DNA of 64,000 nucleotides from Chloroflexota bacterium. Its GTDB lineage: Bacteria > Chloroflexota > JAHJIN01. A program made the position numbers and the translations under genes. The notes under the pieces are model-generated. The model was not told the DNA's origin, did no database searches, and saw only the letters and a program-made list of their open reading frames with translations. Each line of letters starts with the position of its first letter. The stretch's first letter is position 1. The DNA is taken from positions 22,444 to 86,443 of the forward strand of contig JAHJIN010000194.1 of NCBI GenBank assembly GCA_018823415.1, written 5' to 3'. Positions 9,026-17,131 of the stretch are shown here, piece after piece.

Positions 9026-9772
9026 TTATAGTGTTTTGACGGCGCGATTGTCCTGGTCCAGCAACGCCAGCCGCAGCTCGGCGATGGTGGGCGATTCGAT
9101 CTTGAGCAAGGTGCGCGCGCTGATCTCGTTCAGGCGGTGGGCGTCACCGCCAATCAAGAGCAGGTATGCGCCGATGGCCGGGAACCGTTGCCGGGCCTGA
9201 TCTGGCGTGGTCAGCGGCGAGATCTCGAGTCCCAGAAATCCGGCGGTGGGCGGCACAAAACCCAGGTTCGCCAGGAGACTGTAGGCTGGCCGGTCCACGT
9301 GGGCCGGGATGCACAGCCCGCCCAATTGCTCCACCAGGGCCGCCACCTGCTCCACGCTCAAGTCGGTCGAGGTCTGGAGCAGGCGTTCCTCGGTATAACT
9401 ATATTCGCCCTCGGCGTCTACCACGTACTGCGCGCCAAAAAACTCTTCTCGATTCTGCAGCGGCGGCAGGTGCGTCCACACAACCTCTTGCATGGCTGCC
9501 GCCGGCTCGAGGTCGTCGAACAGACAGAGCAGGTGGACCTCTTCGCGGCTCTGGACTTCCAGGCCCGGCCACACCGTCACGCCGCTGTCCTCGGCGGCCT
9601 GCATCAGGGCCGGGGCATTGCTCATGGCGTTGTGATCCGTGACGGCTATCAGGCCCAGGCCCCGCCGGCGCGCCTCGCGCACAATGAGCGGCGGGATCAT
9701 CTCGACCTCAGCACAGGCCGAAAGCACGGTATGCAGGTGCAAGTCGGCCAGGATCGGGCGCAAGAGCGGCAC
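9026..9772 (-). CDS. PHP-domain metal-dependent phosphoesterase-like protein
   Basis: A 248-residue PHP protein: ADLHLHTVLSACAE (metal-binding HxH), AVTDHN, GLEVQS, CIPAHVDRP and GGDAHR cover the expected metal ligands in order. Start GTG at 9772, 3 bp after the DRTGG gene stop, so it is read in series. PHP proteins recur next to DRTGG, CBS and HATPase genes in hydrogenase operons, but their substrate there is unknown. Predicted cytoplasmic; the function in this operon is not established. Confidence 0.88.
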   Translation of the reverse strand: MPLLRPILADLHLHTVLSACAEVEMIPPLIVREARRRGLGLIAVTDHNAMSNAPALMQAAEDSGVTVWPGLEVQSREEVHLLCLFDDLEPAAAMQEVVWTHLPPLQNREEFFGAQYVVDAEGEYSYTEERLLQTSTDLSVEQVAALVEQLGGLCIPAHVDRPAYSLLANLGFVPPTAGFLGLEISPLTTPDQARQRFPAIGAYLLLIGGDAHRLNEISARTLLKIESPTIAELRLALLDQDNRAVKTL

Positions 9773-9775
9773 CGC

Positions 9776-10123
9776 TCAGTCGCCGGCCGCCACGCCCTGG
9801 GCCGCCAGGGCCGCCACCACCGCCCACGTGCTCTGCGGCGACGACAACACGGCCACGTCCTCATCGGCAGCTTTTTCCAGGGTGTGCGGATCAATGGGCG
9901 CGTCTTCGGTCACCACGATGGCCGTCAAGCCCAGCAACGAAGCTACGGCCACAATGTTAGGATGTCCTTGCAGTGTAACCCAGACGTTGCCCGACTTGGC
10001 GCCGGCCATGACGCAACTCAACAAGTCCGCGGCGTACCCGCCGGTGACCATCCGCGACAGATCCGCGGTGGGGGTGAGGTTCTCTAGCTCCAGGTGTGCA
10101 ATCATCTGGCCCAAGGTAATCAT
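9776..10123 (-). CDS. DRTGG-domain protein
   Basis: A 115-residue single-domain protein. The core VTGGYAADLLSCVMAGA, followed by NVWVTLQGHPNIVAVA, is characteristic of the small DRTGG-family proteins that accompany hydrogenase and CBS-domain regulators. The frame extends upstream through the CBS-HATPase gene, but the family N-terminus and the ATG at 10123 (MITLGQMIAHL), 8 bp after the preceding stop, define the real start. Possible ligand-binding or partner-switch role; no catalytic motif is seen. Confidence 0.85.
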   Translation of the reverse strand: MITLGQMIAHLELENLTPTADLSRMVTGGYAADLLSCVMAGAKSGNVWVTLQGHPNIVAVASLLGLTAIVVTEDAPIDPHTLEKAADEDVAVLSSPQSTWAVVAALAAQGVAAGD

Positions 10124-10131
10124 GTGATTGT

Positions 10132-11070
10132 TCACTCCCGCGCAGGCAGCAGGTGAAACACGGCTTCGAGATTGGTGCCCCGGTCCATCTCGGATTGGAG
10201 GCGCATCTCGTCGGCGCAGTGTTTGATATTGACCAGGCCCATGCCGGCGCCAAAGCCCAGCTCGCGAATCCAGGCCGGGGCGGTGGAAAACCCAGGCTGC
10301 AAAGCCTGCTCCACATCGGGAATGCCCGGCCCCGTGTCGATGGCTCGCAGGCGAATGCGCTCCGGCCAAATGTCCACCACCATATACCCGCCCACGGTAC
10401 TGTGGATGATGATATTGATTTCAGCCTCGTAGGTGGCGATGGCGACCCGCCGGACGAGCTTGGGGGTTACTCCCAGTCGCGTCAGGGCCTTTTTGATGCG
10501 ACTGGATGCCTCGCCGCCCCGGGCAAAATCGCGGGCCTTGATCTCGTAGCGCAAGACCAAGCTGGTGTGGTCCGACGGGATATCCTCAAAGATGTGGCTG
10601 GCCCGATATTTGCTGATCTCTTCCTGACGATAGTCCAGTTCGATGGCCTTGAGCAGGCCCCGGGTAATGTCGCCGGCGGTGATAATCCCGGCCAAGCCCC
10701 CGGTCCGCTCGACCACCGGAAAGCGTCCAAAGTTATAGCGGGAGAACATGTTCACGGCCTGAACCACTGACTCGTCGGCAAAGAGAGTGGTCACGTTTGG
10801 AGTCATCTTGGCACCGACCGAGACGTCCATCTCGCCACTTTCCAGGGCCTTGATGATGTCCTCGATGCTGATCACTCCTACCAACTCGCGGCCCCGGACC
10901 ACCGGCAGGCCCGAGATGCGCCGGGTCCGCATGATCTCTTTGGCCTCGCGCAGCGATGCATCAGGCGCGATTGTGATGACCTCGGTGGTCATCACATCGG
11001 CGATCTTGAGTTCATAGACCAGTTCCTGGATCTTGGTGAATTCCAGGGCGGCGTCGGCAACCTGGATCAT
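10132..11070 (-). CDS. CBS-pair protein fused to an anti-sigma-type HATPase domain
   Basis: 312 residues. Residues 20-140 hold two CBS motifs (ADVMTTEVITIAPDASLREA with GVISIEDIIKALE; KMTPNVTTLFADESVVQA with GIITAGDITRG), a fold that commonly binds adenine nucleotides. Residues about 185-310 form an RsbW/SpoIIAB-like ATPase: ATYEAEINIIIHS (N box), DTGPGIPD (G1), GFGAGMGLVNIKHCAD (G2). ATG at 11070 lies 3 bp after the upstream DRTGG stop. The combination suggests a sensor of energy charge or NAD state that acts on a protein partner, possibly the DRTGG proteins or the receiver; this is inference. Confidence 0.88.
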   Translation of the reverse strand: MIQVADAALEFTKIQELVYELKIADVMTTEVITIAPDASLREAKEIMRTRRISGLPVVRGRELVGVISIEDIIKALESGEMDVSVGAKMTPNVTTLFADESVVQAVNMFSRYNFGRFPVVERTGGLAGIITAGDITRGLLKAIELDYRQEEISKYRASHIFEDIPSDHTSLVLRYEIKARDFARGGEASSRIKKALTRLGVTPKLVRRVAIATYEAEINIIIHSTVGGYMVVDIWPERIRLRAIDTGPGIPDVEQALQPGFSTAPAWIRELGFGAGMGLVNIKHCADEMRLQSEMDRGTNLEAVFHLLPARE

Positions 11071-11073
11071 AGG

Positions 11074-11430
11074 TCACAGATTGAACAGGCCGCAGCTTGG
11101 CATGCCAGCCTGGTATAACCGGCCGCAGACCTCGAACATGGTGTAGGGGGAATATAGCAAGGGGATGCCTTTTTCCTCTGCCAGTTCGACGGTCTCGGGC
11201 GGGGGGCGCTTGCCGCGCACAAACACAATGGCCGAGATTTCCGACATCTCGGCCGTGCGTACAACTTGGGGGTTGGTGAGACCGGTCAGGAGCAAGGTCC
11301 CGGCGTGAGTAAAAGCCAACACGTCGCTCATCAGGTCTGCGCCGCAACCCATCGCAACCTCGCGATCCAGATCCACGTCACCAGAGAGGGCTTCCCCCTC
11401 GATGATGGACAGCACTTGGCGCAGCTTCAT
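11074..11430 (-). CDS. DRTGG-domain protein (first gene of the hydrogenase operon)
   Basis: 118 residues, similar in size and layout to the protein at 9776: MKLRQVLSIIEGEALSG, then GCGADLMSDVLAFTHAGTLLL and the nucleotide-fold-like IVFVRGKRPP. It is the promoter-proximal gene: a TTGACT-17-TATAGT promoter lies at 11472-11500 on the same strand, and an AAGG-rich ribosome site precedes ATG 11430. Two divergent DRTGG copies flank the CBS-HATPase gene. No enzymatic residues can be assigned. Confidence 0.82.
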   Translation of the reverse strand: MKLRQVLSIIEGEALSGDVDLDREVAMGCGADLMSDVLAFTHAGTLLLTGLTNPQVVRTAEMSEISAIVFVRGKRPPPETVELAEEKGIPLLYSPYTMFEVCGRLYQAGMPSCGLFNL

Positions 11431-11471
11431 ACCTTCTACCTTCCCAGACCGACACCGATGGAATCGGGCTA

Positions 11472-11500
11472 ACTATATCACAAGTGCAGCGGATAGTCAA
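11472..11500 (-). promoter_or_regulatory. promoter of the hydrogenase operon
   Basis: Read on the minus strand: -35 TTGACT (11500-11495), 17-bp spacer, -10 TATAGT (11477-11472) preceded by an extended TG. Predicted start about 11465, giving a leader of roughly 35 nt before ATG 11430. The -10 context TTGTGATATAGTTAG is identical over 15 nt to that of the infC promoter at 52196. Confidence 0.7.
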
Positions 11501-11581
11501 GGAGGTATTTGTGCGATGTTTCACAAGCCATCCCCGGGGACCGTGTATGTGCCAGTGTCCAACCCGGTTTACAGCCCCCTT

Positions 11582-11599
11582 GTCTCACTTGACAAGGTA
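11582..11599. repeat. short inverted repeat upstream of the DUF92 gene
   Basis: CTTGTC-6 nt-GACAAG, a perfect 6-bp stem a few dozen bases upstream of the DUF92 gene. It could be an operator overlapping that gene's promoter region or chance; no stronger support. Confidence 0.3.
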
Positions 11600-11641
11600 T
11601 GATAAACTATGCACGGTTATATTCACTGCAGGAGAGCATTT

Positions 11642-12478
11642 TTGAACGTCAACGCGCTAGAGGTGCTGGGAGGACTGGTCCTGAGTTCGCTCATTGCCTG
11701 GGTGGGCTATCGCCGGGCCTCGCTATCCGGCAGCGGGGCCGTGGGCGCGGTGCTCATTGGCACCATTATCTTTGGTCTGGGCGGCTGGGTCTGGGGCCTG
11801 TTGCTCATTAGCTTTTTCGTCACTTCTAGTGCCCTCTCGCACTACAAGGGCCGGGAAAAGGAATCCCTGGCAGAAAAGTTTGCCAAGGGCAGCCGGCGTG
11901 ACCTGGGGCAAACCCTGGCGAACGGTGGGTTTGGGATGCTGCTGGCCTTGCTACACCCGCTATTCCCGGCCCATGAGAGTCTGCTGTTTGTCATCTATGC
12001 CGGGGCCATGGCAACGGTCAACGCCGACACCTGGGCCACGGAACTGGGCGTGCTCAGCCAGCAAGCCCCACGCCTCATCACCACCGGCCGGCGCGTGGTG
12101 ACGGGCACCTCGGGCGGCGTCTCGACGCTGGGCACCGGAGCGTCCCTGGCCGGGGCGCTGGTGATCGCCCTGCTGGCGGTGCTGCTGCGCGGCATGGATG
12201 GCCGGGCTATCCTGCCGTTGCTCTGGCTCCTGCCCATCGTCACCCTGAGCGGCCTGGCCGGCTCCTTGCTAGATAGCCTGCTGGGGGCCACCGTGCAGAC
12301 CATCTATTACTGTGATACCTGTCAAAAAGAGACCGAACGCCCAGTTCATCGTTGCGGCCAACCCACCCGGCGCCTGCGCGGGTGGCAATGGCTAGACAAT
12401 GACAGCGTAAACCTGATCAGCTCGATCGTGGGCGGTCTACTCGCCGGGCTGGCCTGGGGGGTCTTGGTCAGCCCATAA
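11642..12478 (+). CDS. DUF92-family integral membrane protein
   Basis: A 278-residue DUF92 (TMEM19/VTE6-like) protein with about six membrane spans. Typical features: GSGAVGAVLIGTIIFGLGG, FFVTSSALSHY, AMATVNADTWATELG, TGTSGGVSTLGTGAS, and a cysteine/histidine cluster (CDTCQKETERPVHRCG) near residue 220. In plants a member phosphorylates phytyl phosphate; bacterial members are linked to isoprenoid phosphate metabolism, but substrate here is unknown. Start taken as TTG 11642, which has GGAGAG at the right distance; an in-frame ATG at 11609 has no clear ribosome site. Divergent from the hydrogenase operon and 59 bp before the TPR gene. Confidence 0.88.
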   Translation: MNVNALEVLGGLVLSSLIAWVGYRRASLSGSGAVGAVLIGTIIFGLGGWVWGLLLISFFVTSSALSHYKGREKESLAEKFAKGSRRDLGQTLANGGFGMLLALLHPLFPAHESLLFVIYAGAMATVNADTWATELGVLSQQAPRLITTGRRVVTGTSGGVSTLGTGASLAGALVIALLAVLLRGMDGRAILPLLWLLPIVTLSGLAGSLLDSLLGATVQTIYYCDTCQKETERPVHRCGQPTRRLRGWQWLDNDSVNLISSIVGGLLAGLAWGVLVSP

Positions 12479-12537
12479 TCTCACCGGTCCCATGCCATGC
12501 CTCGGGCCACATATCCCATATTCGTGAGGGTGCCAAC

Positions 12538-13419
12538 ATGCGTGAACCATCTCCCGGCGGAAAAGGTAAACTGCGCCGCAGCCTGACCCAACAAGCTATC
12601 GAACTGGCGATGCATGGTCAATGGCAAGAAGCCATTCGCGTCAACGAATCGATCTTGAACCTGTTTCCTACCGATACCGAGGCTCGTAACCGGCTGGGCA
12701 AGGCCCTGCTGGAATCGGGCCAGTATCAAAAGGCTCTGGCGGCGTATCAGGTCACGCTCGAGCTTGACCCCAACAATGCCATCGCGCGCAAAAACGTCCG
12801 CCGGCTAGAAAGTCTGGTCGCCAACGCCGCGCCGCCGGTCAAGCGCAGCACTGAGCGCCTGGCGCCTCATTTGTTCCTGGAAGAGATGGGCAAGACCGTC
12901 GTCACTACCTTGCGCCAGCCAGCAGCGGCGAATGTGCTGGCCGGTTTCGCCGCCGGCGACCCGGTTAACTTGCAGGCCGATAAAGGCGTGGTCCGGGTCG
13001 TGTCCGAGCCCGACATCGTGCTGGGGCATCTCCGGCCCGAACTCGGCCAGCGTCTCATCAAACTGACCAAAGGTGGCAACCGTTACGTGGCGGCCCTGAC
13101 CACCGTGAACGACGACGAGGTCAAGATCATCATCCGCGAAACTTACCGCCACCCCAGTCAGGCCGGCCGGCCTTCTTTTCCCTCGCAAGAAGACAAAGGT
13201 CCCCGCCCCTACGCCAAAGACTTTGTGCGCTACCTGGAGGAAGACGATGACTTGCTGCAAGCGGCCCGGGAAGAGGACCAATATGGCGAGGACATTGACA
13301 TCGATCCCCTGGATGACGACGAAGAAGACCTTTTCAAAGACGCCGAAGAACTGGTGACAGATGACGATGACGACGACGACGATGATGATGATCAGGAAGA
13401 CATAGAACTAGAAGACTGA
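12538..13419 (+). CDS. TPR protein with strongly acidic C-terminus
   Basis: 293 residues, cytoplasmic. About 1-90 contain two or three tetratricopeptide units (AIELAMHGQWQEAIRVNESIL; LGKALLESGQYQKALAAYQV). The middle (150-220) is an unrecognised conserved-looking region rich in beta-prone sequence (VVRVVSEPDIVLGHLRPELG). The last 60 residues are extremely acidic, with a run of aspartates coded by alternating GAT/GAC. ATG preceded by GAGG. TPR units suggest protein-protein interaction. Located between the DUF92 gene and the ParA-like gene, all plus strand; no operon partner is certain. Confidence 0.85.
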   Translation: MREPSPGGKGKLRRSLTQQAIELAMHGQWQEAIRVNESILNLFPTDTEARNRLGKALLESGQYQKALAAYQVTLELDPNNAIARKNVRRLESLVANAAPPVKRSTERLAPHLFLEEMGKTVVTTLRQPAAANVLAGFAAGDPVNLQADKGVVRVVSEPDIVLGHLRPELGQRLIKLTKGGNRYVAALTTVNDDEVKIIIRETYRHPSQAGRPSFPSQEDKGPRPYAKDFVRYLEEDDDLLQAAREEDQYGEDIDIDPLDDDEEDLFKDAEELVTDDDDDDDDDDDQEDIELED

Positions 13420-13488
13420 ACCACGTCTCGGGTCAGCCTCGTATGCGTTTGGGGCTGCCTATGTGGTGACTTTTGACCGGTTTTGTAG

Positions 13489-13494
13489 TATAAT
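13489..13494 (+). promoter_or_regulatory. -10 box upstream of the ParA-like gene
   Basis: A consensus TATAAT about 67 bp before the ATG at 13562. No -35 hexamer sits at 16-18 bp; TTGACC occurs only 10 bp upstream. A plausible but incomplete promoter. Confidence 0.35.
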
Positions 13495-13561
13495 AATCAT
13501 GGCAAGTCGATGACCCACCACAGGACCATTTGTCCGGTGCGTACCCTGCCAAGAGTGAACC

Positions 13562-14521
13562 ATGACCGCCGAGCCCCAGTCCCAGCCGAAACGTCGCGTA
13601 TCCTGGATAACCCGCGTGTGGGATTTCTTGCGCCGGCTGTGGAGCACACCGCGGGTGGCACCGCCACCGGCACCACCCGCGGCGACGGCGCCCGCAACAC
13701 CACCAGCTGCGGCGGCACCGCCCGACCCAACCTCACCAGCCATTGCTGCCAAAGGTGACCTTATGACTGTTGTGATCGCTGTGGCCAATCAAAAGGGCGG
13801 TGTGGGCAAAACTACCACCGTCATCAACCTGGGAGTGGCCCTCACCGAGTTGGGCCACCGGGTCTTGATCGTCGATCTGGACCCCCAGAGTTCCCTGTCT
13901 ATCGGCACCGGGCTAGACATCTTGGGGCTAGATAGCACCATCTATAACGTGCTCACCAACCCGGGTGTGCCCATCGGTCAGGCTATCCGCAACTTGCATC
14001 CCAACCTGGATCTTTTGCCCGCCAACATTGACCTGGCCGGCGCCGAGATCGAGTTCATGTCCGAGATTGGGCGCGAGTCGATCCTCAAAGAACACCTAGA
14101 ACCCTTGCTCGGGCAATATGACTATATCATCATCGACTGCCCGCCCAGCCTGGGCATCCTGACCATTAACGCGCTCACGGCCGCCAACAGCGTCATCATA
14201 CCCCTGCAGTGCGAATATCTGGCCATGCGCGGCATGCAGCAATTACTCCAGACCATCGAAAAAGTCCAGAAAAAGATCAACCCCGACCTGCAGATCCTGG
14301 GCATCCTGGGTACCATGTACGATGGCCGCACACTCCACGCCCGCGAAGTGCTGGACGAAGTTCGGTCTATATTTGGCGACCTGGTCTTTGAGCCTGTGGT
14401 CAAGAAAAGCATCCGGTTTGCCGAGGCCCCGGTGGCCAATTTGAGCCTCATTGAATATGACCCGGAAAACGAAGGTGCCCAAGCATACCGACAACTGGCA
14501 AAGGAGATAGCCCATGCCTAG
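13562..14521 (+). CDS. ParA/MinD-family ATPase with proline-rich N-terminal extension
   Basis: 319 residues. Residues 68 onward form a complete ParA: deviant Walker A (NQKGGVGKTTT), VDLDPQ, IIDCPPSLG (Walker B region), and the C-terminal helices. Residues 1-67 are extra: a basic, tryptophan-rich amphipathic stretch (RVSWITRVWDFLRRLW) followed by an Ala/Pro linker. A second possible start at 13763 (MTVVIAVAN, with AAAGGTGA upstream) would give a plain ParA of 252 residues; both may be used. It overlaps the next gene by 8 bp. No parB or parS is visible, so the cargo is more likely the downstream membrane protein or another structure than the chromosome. Confidence 0.9.
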   Translation: MTAEPQSQPKRRVSWITRVWDFLRRLWSTPRVAPPPAPPAATAPATPPAAAAPPDPTSPAIAAKGDLMTVVIAVANQKGGVGKTTTVINLGVALTELGHRVLIVDLDPQSSLSIGTGLDILGLDSTIYNVLTNPGVPIGQAIRNLHPNLDLLPANIDLAGAEIEFMSEIGRESILKEHLEPLLGQYDYIIIDCPPSLGILTINALTAANSVIIPLQCEYLAMRGMQQLLQTIEKVQKKINPDLQILGILGTMYDGRTLHAREVLDEVRSIFGDLVFEPVVKKSIRFAEAPVANLSLIEYDPENEGAQAYRQLAKEIAHA

Positions 14522-16133
14522 GCGAGTATCCCTGAAAGGCAAAGGCGCCGAGATCTTTTATCCCAACGGCGAAGACCAAGAGAGCACTGACGCGGCAGCC
14601 GGTCCGGCCACGCCGGAACCGGCTGCAACCAGCACCCGGCGCCGGTCTCGTGCCAAGAGCCCGGACCCAGCCGCCACCGCTGCGGAAAAGAAACCCGCGC
14701 CCGCCAAAACCACGCGCCGCACGCGCCGCGCCACACCGGCAAAGCCGGCCCAGCCAGAAGAAGCGGCCGCGCCCCCGGCCAAGGTGCCCGTGGCAGTGCT
14801 GCCGCAAGCGCCGCCCACGCCCACGCCAGCCGTCAAGACCCCGGCCCCGGTTCGGCCGGCGGTGGCCTCACCGGACCGGACTCCCACGACCGGCCAGCCC
14901 ACGCCGGCGGCCACGCGGGTCCCCCCGGCGCCCACCACCACCCAGGCCGCGCTGCCGGCCGCTGCCCCTGACCCAGATCCGCTGACCACCTCAAAGCGCT
15001 ATGCCAAACTAGCCAACGAGATCGACACCCTGTACGAGATTGCCGCCCGCAAGAACGCCGCCGGGCGCGGCGTGGGCCAAGCGATGCAATGGCTCAGCGA
15101 CGCCCGCCGGCTGGTCCTCAGCGGCAAGTCAGCCGATTATGCCCAGGCCGAGTTGTTGGTTCGGCAGATTAGCGGCACCCTCCAGCACGGTGACGAGATC
15201 GACCAACTCTATGCCCGGGTTCTGGCAGATGTGGGCGATAATCCTGATCTGACCGAACAGTGCATGGGTCTGCTGCAGCAGGCCCGCAAGATGATCATGG
15301 TGGACAGCAACCTGGAAAACCTGATCCAGGCCGAGTTCCTGATGGAAGAAGTCAAAGGCATATTGATGCAGGTGGAAAAAAGCCACGACTCGGCCAGCGG
15401 CTGGCCCACCCGCATTCTGTGGTTCTGGCTGGTGGCCTGGCTGGTGGCCTTGCTCACCCTGTTTATCGCCGACAAACCCCTGGCCGAGACCCTGTACAAG
15501 CAGGGACTCACCCCCGCCGGCGCGCTGCCGCCCTCGTCGCTCGCCCAATACATGCTGCCCTGGCTGTGCCTGCTCTGGGGCGCGGTGGGCAGCGTGTTCG
15601 ATACGCTGGTCGCCATTAACCAGCACATTGCCAATCGCACATATGACGGTCATTACCTGGGTCAGGGCTTTGCCAGCCCCATGTACGGCGCCATCCTGGG
15701 GATCCTGTTCTATATCCTCTTTACCGGCGGCGTGGTGGCTATTGGCACCGGCCTAGCCTTTTCCAGCCTGGCCGAACCATCGTCAGGCAGCACCGTCGAG
15801 TCCATGGCCGTCACATCGTCACGCTCGCTGGCGCTGTGGGCAGTGGCCTTTTTGGCCGGCTTTTTCCACAACCGTACCTTTGATCTACTGGGCAAGATCT
15901 TTGACCAGATACTCATCACCCTCAAGATCCTACCCGAGCCCAAGCCAGAGCCGGAGCCGGAGGCCAAGCCGACCGAGCCGCCGGCCCCTACGCCGACGAC
16001 AATTCCCACCCCAGTCCCGGTGCCAACGCCGGTTCCAGTGCCCACGCCGATGCCCATTCCTACACCGGTCGAGCCGGCACAGCCCGGGCCGCCCGAAGGC
16101 CCGCCGCCAGAGGTGCCGGCCAACATCTTGTAA
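14514..16133 (+). CDS. proline/alanine-rich membrane protein coupled to ParA-like ATPase
   Basis: 539 residues, no recognised family. Residues 1-155: low-complexity Ala/Pro/Thr and Arg/Lys-rich region. 155-295: helical, possibly coiled-coil domain (TLYEIAARKNAAGRGVGQAM; two repeats of an arginine-leucine helical hairpin). About 300-460: four hydrophobic spans (ILWFWLVAWLVALLTLFIA; YMLPWLCLLWGAVGSV; MYGAILGILFYILFTGGVV; LALWAVAFLAGFF). 470-539: PEPKPEPEPE then TPVPVPTPVPVPTP repeats. Start ATG lies within the ParA gene, so the two are translationally coupled. The cytoplasmic N-terminal region is a natural partner for a ParA-type ATPase, but the process served is unknown. Confidence 0.8.
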   Translation: MPRRVSLKGKGAEIFYPNGEDQESTDAAAGPATPEPAATSTRRRSRAKSPDPAATAAEKKPAPAKTTRRTRRATPAKPAQPEEAAAPPAKVPVAVLPQAPPTPTPAVKTPAPVRPAVASPDRTPTTGQPTPAATRVPPAPTTTQAALPAAAPDPDPLTTSKRYAKLANEIDTLYEIAARKNAAGRGVGQAMQWLSDARRLVLSGKSADYAQAELLVRQISGTLQHGDEIDQLYARVLADVGDNPDLTEQCMGLLQQARKMIMVDSNLENLIQAEFLMEEVKGILMQVEKSHDSASGWPTRILWFWLVAWLVALLTLFIADKPLAETLYKQGLTPAGALPPSSLAQYMLPWLCLLWGAVGSVFDTLVAINQHIANRTYDGHYLGQGFASPMYGAILGILFYILFTGGVVAIGTGLAFSSLAEPSSGSTVESMAVTSSRSLALWAVAFLAGFFHNRTFDLLGKIFDQILITLKILPEPKPEPEPEAKPTEPPAPTPTTIPTPVPVPTPVPVPTPMPIPTPVEPAQPGPPEGPPPEVPANIL

Positions 16134-16154
16134 CTTGGTCAACCGCACCGCATC

Positions 16155-16180
16155 AATGCCCCCAGTCCAGTGGGGGCATT
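16155..16180 (+). terminator. hairpin after the ParA/membrane-protein pair
   Basis: Perfect 10-bp stem AATGCCCCCA / TGGGGGCATT with a 6-nt loop, 22 bp after the stop codon. There is no following T-run, so it may be a weak terminator or mRNA 3'-end stabiliser. Confidence 0.5.
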
Positions 16181-16197
16181 ATCACGCCTGGGCGCAG

Positions 16198-16226
16198 TTG
16201 TGCCCACCCTGGCCTGATGGTATAAT
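16198..16226 (+). promoter_or_regulatory. promoter of the rRNA methyltransferase-TGT pair
   Basis: -35 TTGTGC (16198-16203), 17-bp spacer, -10 TATAAT (16221-16226). A second TATAAT lies at 16236-16241. Predicted start about 40 bp ahead of ATG 16274. Confidence 0.65.
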
Positions 16227-16273
16227 TGTAGCCCGTATAATAACATGAACCAACCAGGACCAAGTGCTAAAAG

Positions 16274-17131
16274 ATGGACGAATCGTTAGTGGGAGATGAA
16301 AACAATCACACCCGATTGGAAACCATCGTCACCGATGGCATCGTCGCCGCCGTCTTGCGCTCCCGCAAATACCGCGCCGTCTGCCCAGACACCGTCCGGC
16401 GCATCGCCCGGCGCGAGCTGGCAAACCGTGGCGACGTCAAGACCGCCGTCAAGGAAACCAAGCGCAAGCTGCACCAGGTGTACGGCGCCTACGAAGAGCC
16501 GGTGGACTACCACGCCGCCCATACCCGGCTGGCCGTCGCCTACGAAACCCGGTCCGAGGCCGAGGTCCGGGCTGTATGTCGCGGCCTGTTGGCCCGGCAC
16601 GCCTCTACCCGCGAGCGCTTGCCCATCCTCGACGAGTTCTACCCGCCCATCTGGGCCGTTACGGGCCGGCCCGCCAGCCTCCTGGACCTGGGCTGCGGCC
16701 TCAACCCGCTGACCATCCCCTGGATGGACCTGGCACCCGGCACGCGTTATCATGCGTTCGACATCGACGCGGACCGGGTCGCGTTCCTGAACCGCACTCT
16801 GGCCCTGGCCGGGTGCCTGCGGCTGGCCCGGTGTCAAGACATCCTGTGCCAGCCGCCGGACGCAAAAGCCGACGTGGCGCTACTCCTCAAGACCATCCCC
16901 TGCCTGGACCGCCAGGAACCGGATGGCGCCCGGCGCGTGCTGACCAGCCTGCGGACAAGGTTCGTCGTCGCCGGTTTTGCCATCAAGAGCCTGGGCGGTC
17001 GAGAAAAGGGCATGGCGCGCAACTACCAGGCGCAATTCCTGGCCCTGGCCGAGGAACAGAGCTGGCCGGTCACGCGGCTGGCCTTTGCCACCGAACTGGT
17101 ATTCGTGGCGCAGCTAGAAACCGGGAGCTAG
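16274..17131 (+). CDS. FmrO/Arm-family 16S rRNA (guanine-N7) methyltransferase
   Basis: 285 residues, matching the FmrO/ArmA/Rmt family of enzymes that methylate N7 of 16S rRNA G1405 and block 4,6-linked aminoglycosides. Evidence: N-terminal helical bundle (SRKYRAVCPDTVRRIARREL; VKETKRKLHQVYGAY), ARHASTRERLPILDEFY, the SAM site SLLDLGCGLNPLTIPWM, the acidic YHAFDIDADRV, and LLLKTIPCLDRQE. Size and motif order agree with the family (about 250-280). It shares an operon with a tRNA-guanine transglycosylase whose GTG start is 2 bp beyond its stop. Aminoglycoside resistance is a prediction; a housekeeping rRNA modification role is equally possible in this lineage. Confidence 0.85.
   Translation: MDESLVGDENNHTRLETIVTDGIVAAVLRSRKYRAVCPDTVRRIARRELANRGDVKTAVKETKRKLHQVYGAYEEPVDYHAAHTRLAVAYETRSEAEVRAVCRGLLARHASTRERLPILDEFYPPIWAVTGRPASLLDLGCGLNPLTIPWMDLAPGTRYHAFDIDADRVAFLNRTLALAGCLRLARCQDILCQPPDAKADVALLLKTIPCLDRQEPDGARRVLTSLRTRFVVAGFAIKSLGGREKGMARNYQAQFLALAEEQSWPVTRLAFATELVFVAQLETGS

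Noticed and set aside
13365..13395. GAT/GAC run as a simple-sequence contingency repeat
   Set aside because: It encodes the acidic tail and mixes GAT and GAC, making slippage unlikely; no frame change or promoter effect is implied.
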